Positions 1 to 8,167 of a DNA stretch of 35,663 bases are shown here, in pieces. Position numbers and translations under genes: made by a program. Source of the DNA: Euryarchaeota archaeon UBA53 (GTDB taxonomy: Archaea; Thermoplasmatota; Poseidoniia; Poseidoniales; Poseidoniaceae); the NCBI GenBank assembly GCA_002507425.1, contig DAZU01000043.1:33930-69592 (forward strand), in the 5' to 3' direction. The notes under the pieces were generated by a model. That model was not told the DNA's origin and made no database searches. It worked only from the letters and a program-made list of their open reading frames with translations. Positions within the stretch are counted from its first letter, which is position 1. Every line of letters begins with the position of its first letter.

Positions 1-342
1 CCTGGACACATGAATGTATTACTTGCTGAAGCAAACGTTCCATACGAGCAACTAATTGAGATGGATGAAATTAATCCTGAATTCCCTGAATGCGACATGG
101 CAATTGTGATCGGTGCAAATGATACCTGTAATCCAGCAGCGAGAACAGGGGAAGGGCCGCTTGCAGGAATGCCAATTATTGATGTTGATCAGGCTCGAAC
201 TGTCGTGATAATCAAGAGATCACTATCGGTAGGTTATGCTGGTGTAGATAACGATCTTTTCTATGAAGATAAGACAATGATGTTGTTCGGTGATGGTAAA
301 GCAATGATGACCGATTTGAACAACGCCATTAAAGACCTGTGA
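1..342 (+). CDS. pntB: NAD(P) transhydrogenase subunit beta, C-terminal fragment
   Basis: Partial gene: the frame is open from base 1 and runs to TGA at 340-342, so the 5' part lies outside the window. The visible 113 residues match the NADP(H)-binding domain III of PntB: PGHMNVLLAEA at the edge, the acidic EMDEIN segment, VIGANDTCNPAART, a GMPI-DVD stretch, VIIKRS and the terminal KTMMLFGDGKAM. PntB is the membrane subunit of the proton-translocating transhydrogenase, which couples hydride transfer from NADH to NADP+ with inward proton flow. The membrane part and PntA are not visible here and should lie upstream. The identification is firm because domain III is highly conserved. Confidence 0.95.
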   Translation, partial: PGHMNVLLAEANVPYEQLIEMDEINPEFPECDMAIVIGANDTCNPAARTGEGPLAGMPIIDVDQARTVVIIKRSLSVGYAGVDNDLFYEDKTMMLFGDGKAMMTDLNNAIKDL

Positions 343-360
343 CTAGTTTGTTCCTCTGAC

Positions 361-376
361 CGCCCCTTTAGGGGCG
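361..376. repeat. GC-only inverted repeat after pntB
   Basis: CGCCCC-TTTA-GGGGCG is a perfect six-pair stem with a four-base loop, 19 bases past the pntB stop and 48 bases before the next start. It could form an RNA hairpin that separates the two transcripts or protects a 3' end. No T-tract follows, so a classical terminator is not shown. Confidence 0.4.
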
Positions 377-423
377 ACAGGGAGTAACAACGTTCAATAA
401 TGGTTTCCTATTAGGTTAAATCG

Positions 424-1371
424 ATGTCACGACGACTGACTCTATTGTTAGTCGCAACTCTTTCTTTGCTATTGGCAGCCCCGGTCTTTGGAAACTCACA
501 AGGACCTCCGTGGTTACACAATGACAGGATTCTAGTCGAGGAAGGATGCAGTTGTCATGGAGCCGGTGGCTCCCCCTCATCTGAAATAATACTCTCGATT
601 ACCGGAGTGCCAAGATATTACAACACTAGTGAAACTTATTCCATGACAATATCACTCAATCACCCATCATACATTGCTGGAGGTTACATGATTTGGGACT
701 ATGGAGCGGGTACGTTTACTCCTGGAGATGGTTCAAAAATAGTTCCTGACTCAGGTGGTGCACTATCACATGACAATGTTGGAAATGATTGGGTAATCGA
801 TTGGACTGCACCTGATGAGGATGCTGGAAATGCGCACTTCTCTCTAGCCGGGAACATAGTTGATGGTAGCGGAGCACCAGACGCTGGAGATCATTGGAAT
901 ATCCTAACTTTTACAATTAATGCTCCTGATACTGCAACATCCGATTCGGACGTCAGTACGAGAACAATAAGCATAGGAAATTATGACGCACTATTTGGAC
1001 AAAAATCAGACGAAGAAATTGAGGCAGAAAAACAGGCTGCGATTGCCAATGATTACTTTTCGCAAGGTAATTTATATTTTTGGACTACTCTCTCAATAAT
1101 TATCGTTGCTGCTGTGATACAAGGTGAATTTTACGAAAGGAGATTTGGTGGAGGACCACCGCACTTGGATATGAGATTGGCAGTCCCGCAAGGGATTCGA
1201 AGAGGAGTTATTTCTCTCGGGTTAGCTATTGGATTTGGATGGGCGATAGATACTGCATTACCTTGGGGTTATACCTTAGTCATAGGAATGTGTATGCTTT
1301 GGGCGATATTTGGTGTATATAGAACTGTAGTCCAAGCAAGAGCTGAGAAGGATTCTCCGGATATGGTTTGA
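424..1371 (+). CDS. exported choice-of-anchor-V-like protein with CXCH motif and C-terminal membrane anchor
   Basis: A 315-residue protein with a basic start (MSRR), a hydrophobic signal segment at 4-22 and a probable cleavage after VFG. Just after it comes C42-S-C44-H45 followed by glycines, and then a beta-rich domain (about 55-175) with SITGVPRYYNTSETYSMTI. That phrase resembles the 'choice-of-anchor V'/Reeler-like domains of bacterial and archaeal exported proteins, which often begin with a CxxCH haem site. Here one spacer residue is missing (CXCH), so haem attachment is uncertain. About three hydrophobic helices follow (roughly 218-235 and 257-305), giving a C-terminal anchor. The gene ends four bases before tatC, so they are probably co-transcribed. 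Whether it uses the Tat or Sec route cannot be told; no RRxFLK-type twin-arginine motif is obvious. The domain name is a motif-level resemblance. Confidence 0.6.
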   Translation: MSRRLTLLLVATLSLLLAAPVFGNSQGPPWLHNDRILVEEGCSCHGAGGSPSSEIILSITGVPRYYNTSETYSMTISLNHPSYIAGGYMIWDYGAGTFTPGDGSKIVPDSGGALSHDNVGNDWVIDWTAPDEDAGNAHFSLAGNIVDGSGAPDAGDHWNILTFTINAPDTATSDSDVSTRTISIGNYDALFGQKSDEEIEAEKQAAIANDYFSQGNLYFWTTLSIIIVAAVIQGEFYERRFGGGPPHLDMRLAVPQGIRRGVISLGLAIGFGWAIDTALPWGYTLVIGMCMLWAIFGVYRTVVQARAEKDSPDMV

Positions 1372-1375
1372 TAAA

Positions 1376-2671
1376 ATGTCCGATTTGCGTTTGTCTAGCG
1401 ATCGTTTCGCTAGTATTCAGTCTCATTTACAAGAATTATCAAAGCGGATAACTGCTGTAATTATCCTAATATCCATACTTACCGTCATTTGGTCTTTTAG
1501 TGTTGGAGATATTTTGACATTTTCTCTGAGAGAAATGGATCCTTGCAATGAATCATGCCTGAGCGTTTTTTCTCCTCAGGAATGGGCAGGTGTAAAGTGG
1601 TTGACAGCTGCAATTCTTGGCATTCTGACCTCTGGTCCGTATGCTATTATCCAGATGTACTATTTCGTCAGACCCGGGCTTTTACCCAGTGAGAGGAGAA
1701 CCTTCATTTTCTGGACAATAACAATATGGATGAGCGCAGTAAGTTCACTTTTCTTGGTATCATACAAATTACTGCCATGGCTCTTTAAAGAGGGGCACAG
1801 TCTTAACCAAAATTTAGAACTCACTCCAATGTATGACGCTACTGAAATTTTAAAAATTTCAATAGTCATCTCATGGACAATAATTCTTGTAATGTCTGCC
1901 GTGACAGTTATCCTTATTTCACATTTTTCTGATTTAATCTGGCGAGGTAATGCAGACTGGTGGAGGGTAAGAGTTTATGGAATGATGTTAATGCTGCTTT
2001 GGTTTGCAATTCCCAATGAGGTTCCAGGGCTATATTTTGTGCTAGCAATGATTTCTATTGCAATTGTGGAATTATTTGGATGGAAAGCATACAGGGCACC
2101 TATTCCTGCCGCCCACGGGTTGGAGGAAATATTTGACTCTGAAGGGGGCGTTCACAGAGTATTATATTCAGACTGCTCATGTTGCGGAACCTCACCACAA
2201 ATAACGCCATTAAAGGGGATGGGAATCGTAAGATACAAATCTGTTTGTAGAGAAACAGAGCAACAAGATCATTTATTGGACCAAGTAAAAAAATTTAGGG
2301 TTACTAAGGTGGTTTTTTCGGGTTGTACAATAGAAACATTTCCTACCGACTATTTGAAATCGCTTGACATCCTAAAATGCGAAACTTCGAGTTTAGAGTT
2401 AACCTACCTAGACAATATAAAGACACATGTTTCAGATATCGATTACAAACTAGCGATGGCCAACTTGAGAAATCCTTGGAGTGATGACTCAGCCACAAAA
2501 AGGTGCTTGGAAATATTATCAAGTTATGGACCAGAAAAAATCCACTACGGAACAAAAATTCCATTTGGCCTTAACTTATCGAACAGTGAGGCATGGATCA
2601 CAAACCCCAGCAATGAATTGGTATCAAGGATGAAAGAATTCGGATATTCTGTAATACATCACAGCAATTGA
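1376..2671 (+). CDS. tatC: TatC translocase with a C-terminal HdrA-like Cys-rich domain
   Basis: Residues 1-240 are TatC, the six-helix receptor of the twin-arginine translocon. Visible family features are the N-terminal HLQELSKRI, the SPQEWAGVKW loop, the PYAIIQMYYFVRPGL segment after helix 2 with the E of SERR, and helices near 25-47, 73-98, 108-135, 158-185, 199-213 and 219-235. Normal TatC stops about here (240-260 residues), but this protein continues to 431. The extra cytoplasmic part has Cys at 267, 269, 270, 291, 317 and 335. Its order CSCCG, then VCRETEQQD, then KVVFSGCTIETF, then LAMANLRNPW parallels the N-terminal Fe-S domain of HdrA (CxCG, TCSxPGQ, VVVAACSP, FEMANIREQC), except that the last Cys is replaced. 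No TatA is visible in the window. The TatC call is strong; the tail assignment was made by eye. Confidence 0.85.
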   Translation: MSDLRLSSDRFASIQSHLQELSKRITAVIILISILTVIWSFSVGDILTFSLREMDPCNESCLSVFSPQEWAGVKWLTAAILGILTSGPYAIIQMYYFVRPGLLPSERRTFIFWTITIWMSAVSSLFLVSYKLLPWLFKEGHSLNQNLELTPMYDATEILKISIVISWTIILVMSAVTVILISHFSDLIWRGNADWWRVRVYGMMLMLLWFAIPNEVPGLYFVLAMISIAIVELFGWKAYRAPIPAAHGLEEIFDSEGGVHRVLYSDCSCCGTSPQITPLKGMGIVRYKSVCRETEQQDHLLDQVKKFRVTKVVFSGCTIETFPTDYLKSLDILKCETSSLELTYLDNIKTHVSDIDYKLAMANLRNPWSDDSATKRCLEILSSYGPEKIHYGTKIPFGLNLSNSEAWITNPSNELVSRMKEFGYSVIHHSN

Positions 2672-2701
2672 TTGATACCAAATAACGTCCGCAACACAGC
2701 C

Positions 2702-4750
2702 ATGCGACCTATACTAGGATGGCCGATTGCCATCTTGTTAGCTATCCTTAGTATACTAGCATTCGTTAACGGAGAAGCAGTCAATAAATGGGTTGAAGAC
2801 AATTCCTTCGGGAAAAGTCCAGAAGATAATTTTGAGTTCGTAGGAGTTTCTGCAAATGAAGTCTGGCTCGCAGTGCTTGTTGACTTTCCGGACCAAAATG
2901 AACCAAGTAATTGTGACCAAAACAGAGCATCTAATCTAATTGACGATTCTGCATTAGAACACCTCCAGCAAGGTATTGGACCCAACTTCACATTACAAAT
3001 CGACTATCACGATAAAATCATTAAAACCTCTAACCCTATGGTAGACTATGGTCATGACGAAAATGGAAATAATGATGTAGGCAAGAATGGAGTGACTCCT
3101 AATTCACTTGCTAAAGAGGTCGTCGATTCAATCAAATATGATGTTAATTGGGAAAAATATGATTTGAATTCTGATGGACTAGTCGACAGATTTCTGATTC
3201 TCCATTGCACAAAACCGCAGGACAATGGTGGAGCTTCTTCTAGCATTTGGTCTCACTTTTCCTGGATTGAAGAAGTCGTTGAATTACCAAACGACATGAG
3301 TATATCACACTACTCGATTGCAAGTCAGCATTCTTCAAGTGATTTCGGGACGATTATCCATGAAATGTATCATCAATTAGGAGCAGCTGATTTATACGCA
3401 GTTGATGATGCAACTGTAAACCAAGCCTGGAAAGGTATTGGAAAGTGGGATATAATGGCCAGTGGAAATCAAAACGGAAACGGCTTATGGCCGTCTTTAC
3501 CAACTGGCCCAAGCATTGAACTTATGGGATCAAAGCGTTATACCGAGGTTGTACTCGAATGGCCAACAGCTAGCGATTGTGTCGGTCCCCAGATTCAAAT
3601 GCATGGCCTAAGTGAGGGGGGACAGTCTTTGAAAATACCAATTGGAGATATGGAGTATATATGGGTTGAATACCGAAGTGACTTCGGTTTCGATGCCTAT
3701 CTTCCCGGCAACGGCATTTTGGTCCTGCAACAAGACCTTTTGGCAGGCAATGTTGAGGACAATAACATAAATTCTCATCCTGAGAGAGCATGGATAAAAG
3801 TGATTGAATCCGATGGTGAGCAAAATATGGTTGCGGGCGCAAATGAGGGTGAGAGCACTGATTTATTTTGGGATGGTCAAGAATTTGGCTATGCTGGAAT
3901 TGAAATTCGTAATAGGGATGGGATTCTTGTAGACTGGAAGGCAAAGGTGTCGCTGGTTAATAGTACGCCGATAATTACTTTTGAATCGGAAAACTGCGGT
4001 CACTCTGTTGACATTGACCTTCCTAATTTCGGTTCATTACTCACACCTGAGATGAACATTCCAATAGAAGCAACCTGCGAGAATATTACCTTTAATTTGA
4101 CGAGTACGGACAATAGAGAGATTAAGGTAATTGATGGAGAAATAAAATTTCAATCTGTCGGTAATGTAGGAGTTGTTGGTCTGATTACTGGGTATATTAC
4201 CTGCCAAAATGGAACACATATTGATGTAAAGCACGAGTTTGAGATTATTGGCAATATTCCAGTTGAATCCAAATTTAAAGATACGATTCATGTTTCAGAT
4301 ACGGGGAAGATTCTTGTCCCAGTCCAATTCACTGGTGAAATGGAACATACTTGGATAGTTGGTCTGGACGGAGCATTAGCGAGAATAGCTACGACTGATA
4401 ATACTCAAACACTTAGCACTGAATCGTTTATTACACTAGACATCAATCCTTCTGGACTCCTTCTGGACGGTATGTTTGTAAGAGGTGAAATAATACTTGC
4501 AACCGATTCGGGACATCGATATGAAATCGAAGTAGAACTTGTGGCAAGCGATGGACAAACAACAACATTGGAAGAATGGACTGAACCATCTAGGTTAATT
4601 CCAATTGCAATTGCATTGGCTTCACTCTGGGTTGCTTTAGGAATTAAGTCACCTACCAGGAAGGTGACGTCTGAAGAGAAGGAAGTGCCAAACCCCTTTG
4701 AAGATAGCAACAACCCACCCCTTGTTGACACCCTCGGCGAGTCTTACTGA
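2702..4750 (+). CDS. secreted M6-like zinc metalloprotease with C-terminal membrane anchor
   Basis: The ATG at 2702 is preferred over an in-frame TTG right after the tatC stop (2672), because it places MRPILGWPIAILLAILSILAF as an N-terminal signal or anchor. The catalytic zinc site is H220-E-M-Y-H224 followed by QLGAADLY, the HExxHxxGxxD pattern of M6 (immune-inhibitor-A-like) peptidases. Upstream, the LVDFPDQN and DLNSDGLVDRFLILH segments also fit this family. Downstream are the GKWDIMASG turn and a beta-rich region (about 420-640) of Ig-like character. A hydrophobic segment near 643-658 and a short charged tail suggest membrane anchoring with the catalytic part outside the cell. It probably digests extracellular protein. 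Its last 102 bases are antisense to the end of endA. Confidence 0.8.
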   Translation: MRPILGWPIAILLAILSILAFVNGEAVNKWVEDNSFGKSPEDNFEFVGVSANEVWLAVLVDFPDQNEPSNCDQNRASNLIDDSALEHLQQGIGPNFTLQIDYHDKIIKTSNPMVDYGHDENGNNDVGKNGVTPNSLAKEVVDSIKYDVNWEKYDLNSDGLVDRFLILHCTKPQDNGGASSSIWSHFSWIEEVVELPNDMSISHYSIASQHSSSDFGTIIHEMYHQLGAADLYAVDDATVNQAWKGIGKWDIMASGNQNGNGLWPSLPTGPSIELMGSKRYTEVVLEWPTASDCVGPQIQMHGLSEGGQSLKIPIGDMEYIWVEYRSDFGFDAYLPGNGILVLQQDLLAGNVEDNNINSHPERAWIKVIESDGEQNMVAGANEGESTDLFWDGQEFGYAGIEIRNRDGILVDWKAKVSLVNSTPIITFESENCGHSVDIDLPNFGSLLTPEMNIPIEATCENITFNLTSTDNREIKVIDGEIKFQSVGNVGVVGLITGYITCQNGTHIDVKHEFEIIGNIPVESKFKDTIHVSDTGKILVPVQFTGEMEHTWIVGLDGALARIATTDNTQTLSTESFITLDINPSGLLLDGMFVRGEIILATDSGHRYEIEVELVASDGQTTTLEEWTEPSRLIPIAIALASLWVALGIKSPTRKVTSEEKEVPNPFEDSNNPPLVDTLGESY

Positions 4751-5596
4751 AAGGCAAACTCCCTCCCAGTTTTTGGGTACATCTGATTCCATCTGCATCA
4801 AAAACGGGGCATGATCTTCATCAACCGGAGTTGAATAAACTCTCCATCGACAACCATACTTGAATCCCGGCCTAAGTAGCAATCCACGAGAATTTAATTC
4901 ACCAAATAAATCTGTGACCTGGTTTTTCACACCATTAATCCAATCCTTCTCATCCTGTCTAAGGAATCTTCTTGACAGATGTTCTACACCTAACAATGGA
5001 TGATTTTCTCTAGTGGCAGGGATTAGTTTCCCCCTAGGATCGATAATCTCAAGTCGATACATCGTGACATCCATTTCTTCGTCAACGATAGCTAGTTCCC
5101 CATCCAATTCTCTTTCTTTTAACTCCATACACCATTCAAATAATGTTTCAATATTCAACTCATCCTTGGTTCTTGCCCAGTGTATGGAAGCCGTCGGTTT
5201 ACCACGAGAAGGATGTGATTCTCGAGGCCATCTGAGCCATTCTCCATCAACCGGTACGACTTTATCTCCTGCGTTTCTAACAACATCGAAGGCCACAGAT
5301 TTATGAGCAAAATTCGGATCTTCGTTTAACCTATCATTCACCCACCCTTCGGGTAATGGCACGTGGCGATGCCAGTGGCAAAACAATGCCTCCTCCTCTG
5401 TGACGATTATACCCCCATCAATTGGTTTCCCAATTGCAGATTTTTGAAAAAGGCGATTTGATAGTGGGGCGGATATAAACCATCCATCTTCGTGTTTAGC
5501 AAGTGTAGGGTTTTCTTTAACAGGCCCCTCAGCAGATTTCAAGCCAATTGGTCTTGTTGGACGTAATCTGGGTTTCGACCTACGTCCCTCCGACAT
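4649..5596 (-). CDS. endA: tRNA-splicing endonuclease EndA, long archaeal form
   Basis: The C-terminal third has the endonuclease core: GLLLRPGFKYGCRWRVY, then DEDHAPFLMQ, then LSVRLAEGVNKGWVVAI. The expected catalytic triad is visible as Y247, H262 and K292. The enzyme cuts both splice sites of intron-containing pre-tRNA at bulge-helix-bulge structures, leaving a 2',3'-cyclic phosphate and a 5'-OH that RtcB with archease then joins. At 315 residues it matches the two-repeat archaeal type, in which the N-terminal half is a degenerate copy lacking the triad. The start is the ATG at 5596, facing a divergent gene 62 bases away. The final 34 codons overlap the end of the metalloprotease gene on the other strand. 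Archease is encoded 2 kb away. Confidence 0.88.
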   Translation of the reverse strand: MSEGRRSKPRLRPTRPIGLKSAEGPVKENPTLAKHEDGWFISAPLSNRLFQKSAIGKPIDGGIIVTEEEALFCHWHRHVPLPEGWVNDRLNEDPNFAHKSVAFDVVRNAGDKVVPVDGEWLRWPRESHPSRGKPTASIHWARTKDELNIETLFEWCMELKERELDGELAIVDEEMDVTMYRLEIIDPRGKLIPATRENHPLLGVEHLSRRFLRQDEKDWINGVKNQVTDLFGELNSRGLLLRPGFKYGCRWRVYSTPVDEDHAPFLMQMESDVPKNWEGVCLSVRLAEGVNKGWVVAIFKGVWHFLLFRRHLPGR

Positions 5597-5658
5597 AACC
5601 CCACGGATAATAACCAGTCTTATTTGCCTCCCCCCTTTTCGCCTGACTAGGGACTGTT

Positions 5659-6618
5659 ATGGTCGATGGATATCTCGGGACAATGACTACCGAGGAGAGG
5701 ATGTTATTACATCTATATGACAATCCATTGCCAGAAGGACATTGGGAGGCACCAATCGCAATTACACAAGCTGGCATCTCAGCAGCAGTACATGTTCAAA
5801 GAAAACATGTTCCTCGAACACTAAAAAGGTTGGAAAGTCGGGAAGACCTAGTAACGGCCCAACGCCATATACCCGGGGCGAGGCAAAGAAGGCGAGTATA
5901 TGGGCTAACTCCATCTGGAAAATTACGTGCAGGAGAATTACGAGATCGTATATTATCATTAGTTGTATTCAAGAATGATGCCAAAACTAAACTCGGACAA
6001 TTGCGTGGTGGCGGACAATTGACCCTTGAACTGCTGTCACATCTTGATGAGGGCCTGGTTTTCCATAGCCAACCGGTAATATCCCCTATATCGAACCCAG
6101 AGGGAATTGCATCCTTGGATGCACAAGCTGGTGAGAATCTTGTAAGGAGAATGTTAGCAAGGGCCTGGGAAGATGGTAAAATCACAAAGGATGAGCAGCA
6201 GTTGATTACAGAGGTTGTTGATTTCCTCGGTATGCATCCTCAAAGGGTACGTAGAATATCTGATGAAGCTCGAAGACAGCAAAATGCTCCCCCACCAGAA
6301 GATGTTTACCGGGACATGTTACGTCAGGCCCTAGTCGATGGTCAGATAATTGAGGATGAAATTGCTTTATTAAAAACCATGAGGGAAGCATTTGGAATCG
6401 ATCAAGCAACACACAATGAGTTGCTATCACAAGCCCAAGAGGATCCTGTGCTTGATGAGATTTCCGCAACGTATAGGGCCACTTTAGTAACAGCTCTGGA
6501 AGACGGAATGATAACAACTGATGAAGATGCTATGCTAAACACCCTCAGAGCAAAACTCGGAATAACCGATAATAAGCATGCTACGATGCTAGCTGAACTT
6601 CTTGACAGAGATGATTAA
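5659..6618 (+). CDS. winged-helix protein with TerB-like helical repeats
   Basis: 319 residues. The first ~95 look like a MarR/PadR-style winged helix: TTEERMLLHLYDNP, a recognition-helix region VQRKHVPRTLKRLESREDLV, then basic wing residues RQRRRVYGLTPSGK. From about 165 on there are at least three related helical units: LARAWEDGKITKDEQQLI, LRQALVDGQIIEDEIALL and LVTALEDGMITTDEDAML. Their A-x-x-DGxI-x-DE pattern is that of TerB-like domains (acidic helix pairs that may bind metal). A DNA-binding regulator or scaffold is inferred, with no ligand visible. It is divergent from endA across 62 bases and runs 27 bases before the kinase gene. Domain assignment is by motif; function is unknown. Confidence 0.6.
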   Translation: MVDGYLGTMTTEERMLLHLYDNPLPEGHWEAPIAITQAGISAAVHVQRKHVPRTLKRLESREDLVTAQRHIPGARQRRRVYGLTPSGKLRAGELRDRILSLVVFKNDAKTKLGQLRGGGQLTLELLSHLDEGLVFHSQPVISPISNPEGIASLDAQAGENLVRRMLARAWEDGKITKDEQQLITEVVDFLGMHPQRVRRISDEARRQQNAPPPEDVYRDMLRQALVDGQIIEDEIALLKTMREAFGIDQATHNELLSQAQEDPVLDEISATYRATLVTALEDGMITTDEDAMLNTLRAKLGITDNKHATMLAELLDRDD

Positions 6619-6645
6619 AAATTACACACTTAGGGGCAAATCAAC

Positions 6646-7695
6646 ATGGGAATGAGTGACATACAACACGAGACGCATGACAGACTTATGAATCTCCAGA
6701 CTAAAATCAAAAATATTTCCGGAGATGTTGTTTTAGTCGGAGATATAATGCTTGACCGATATATACACGGTTACGCAAACAATCTCAATTCCAGAGCACC
6801 TGTTCCGGTATTAAAAGAGACTCACAGGCACAGCGATGTTGGTGCAGCTGCACACGTTGCTAGAGGTTTAGAGAACATTGGACTTGATGCGATTCTCTTC
6901 GGTGTTGTTGGGGATGATTTAGCAGGGTCTGAAATAATTGATGCCTTGGAAGAAGAAGAGGTTGAATGCGATGGTATCGCAATTATCGAAGACAGAATAA
7001 CCACCGTAAAAACTAGACTAATTGCTGGCAGAGAATATTTGATTTCAAATCAACAATTAGTGCTTAGATGGGACATAGAGGATGATGCTGCGATAAGTTC
7101 AACTGCTCATAATGCGATAATCGAGAGTGCTGTTAATCGAATTGCAAAATCAGACGTTGTTGTGATATCTGATTACGGACAGGGAGTGGTGACTGATGAG
7201 GGTGCTGCGAAACTAATCACCGCTGCGAAACATGCGAGCGTACCTGTAATCTGTGATCCTAAATTAACAGGCTTGCACAGGACTAAGGGTGCTGACTGGG
7301 TCATCTTTCAGACTAGAGGGTTAGATTTGATGGCAAAAAGGATGGCCAGTAATGACTCGTCTCAAGCAGCAAAGATGCTAATACAGGAAAATAAGTGGAA
7401 GAATTTAATGGTTTTACAGGGTGAAAATGGTGTAACAATCTACACTGAAGATGATGTAGTATCCATACCCTGCACATTATCTGAACCGCGCGGTGTTATT
7501 GGCATTATCGATGCCGCTGCTGTTGCTGTTGCAGCGGGTGTGAGATTGAAATTGGAAGTAACTGACATCGGCCATCTTGCAAACGCAGCATGTGAATGTA
7601 TAATGAGCGGGACACAGAAGTTCACTCTTACCAGCGACGATTTGGCTAATCGATTGGGTGAAGTCGCCTGGAGCTTGCAAATTTCTCAGAGGTGA
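6646..7695 (+). CDS. PfkB-family sugar kinase, RfaE1/HldE-kinase-like, with altered anion-hole motif
   Basis: 349 residues with a ribokinase-like fold: VVLVGDIMLDRYIHG near 29-43, the substrate-side SRAPVPVLKE, the GAAAHVARGLENIG helix, FGVVGDDLAG, VVVISDYGQGVVT and VICDPK. These are closest to the kinase domain of ADP-heptose synthesis (HldE/RfaE1), which phosphorylates heptose-7-phosphate at C1. The true substrate here is not known. The normal GAGD signature near the C-terminus is G286-I-I-D289: the catalytic Asp is kept but both small residues that form the anion hole are Ile. Two in-frame ATGs (6646 and 6652) are possible starts; a difference of two residues does not affect the fold. The stop overlaps the ribosome site of the archease gene. 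Confidence 0.78.
   Translation: MGMSDIQHETHDRLMNLQTKIKNISGDVVLVGDIMLDRYIHGYANNLNSRAPVPVLKETHRHSDVGAAAHVARGLENIGLDAILFGVVGDDLAGSEIIDALEEEEVECDGIAIIEDRITTVKTRLIAGREYLISNQQLVLRWDIEDDAAISSTAHNAIIESAVNRIAKSDVVVISDYGQGVVTDEGAAKLITAAKHASVPVICDPKLTGLHRTKGADWVIFQTRGLDLMAKRMASNDSSQAAKMLIQENKWKNLMVLQGENGVTIYTEDDVVSIPCTLSEPRGVIGIIDAAAVAVAAGVRLKLEVTDIGHLANAACECIMSGTQKFTLTSDDLANRLGEVAWSLQISQR
7689..7695 (+). promoter_or_regulatory. Shine-Dalgarno site that sets the archease start
   Basis: GAGGTGA sits on the kinase stop codon and ends four bases before TTG at 7700. This places the archease start at a TTG and predicts translational coupling with the kinase. The only longer alternative (GTG at 7658) would add 14 residues unlike the family. 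Confidence 0.55.
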
Positions 7696-7699
7696 TTTC

Positions 7700-8167
7700 T
7701 TGAGTTTTTGGGTTAGACCCACTACTGCTGATGTTGGAATAAGAGCATTTGGCAAAAATCGGAATGACCTACTGAGAGAAATTACACTTGGTATGCAATC
7801 AATATTGCTAGAAGATCAGCAAGACACGAATTCCTTAATCAGGAAAAGTGCAACATGGAGAGTAAAACATGATGGGGATGTCGACATACTTGTCGTAAAG
7901 TGGTTAGATGAGATTTTGTATCGGAGTGAAGTTCACAATGAATTCTTGCTAGATTGCCTGCCAATTATTAAAGATGGCCGAATTGAAAGTCAAGTCTCAT
8001 ACGTTGACAAGAACCAGGTTGAATTAGAACTTGAAATCAAAGCGGTTACAACCCATGAGTTTTTGTTTCGAGAGGTCACTACCGGGGAAGTTGTTGATTC
8101 GGATTACGTAGATATTCCCCTATTCTACGGCCCGGGTTGGGTTGGAGATGTCGTCTTCGACATTTGA
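7700..8167 (+). CDS. archease, RtcB tRNA ligase cofactor
   Basis: 155 residues from a TTG start chosen by the GAGGTGA site just upstream. Archease hallmarks are present: TTADVGIRAFG at the N-terminus (with the metal-site Asp), LVVKWLDEILYRSE in the middle, ELEIKAVTTHEF and the final GDVVFDI. Archease speeds guanylylation of RtcB and broadens its nucleotide use in tRNA splicing and RNA repair. RtcB is not in the window, but EndA is 2 kb upstream. The last 48 bases overlap the convergent ABA4-like gene. Confidence 0.88.
   Translation: MSFWVRPTTADVGIRAFGKNRNDLLREITLGMQSILLEDQQDTNSLIRKSATWRVKHDGDVDILVVKWLDEILYRSEVHNEFLLDCLPIIKDGRIESQVSYVDKNQVELELEIKAVTTHEFLFREVTTGEVVDSDYVDIPLFYGPGWVGDVVFDI

Noticed and set aside
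2672..2701. TTG start of the protease right after the tatC stop
   Set aside because: It would put ten polar residues in front of a typical signal segment; ATG 2702 fits better.
3570..3944. Minus-strand frames of 124 and 71 residues inside the protease gene
   Set aside because: They lie opposite a well-supported CDS, and show no motif or ribosome site.
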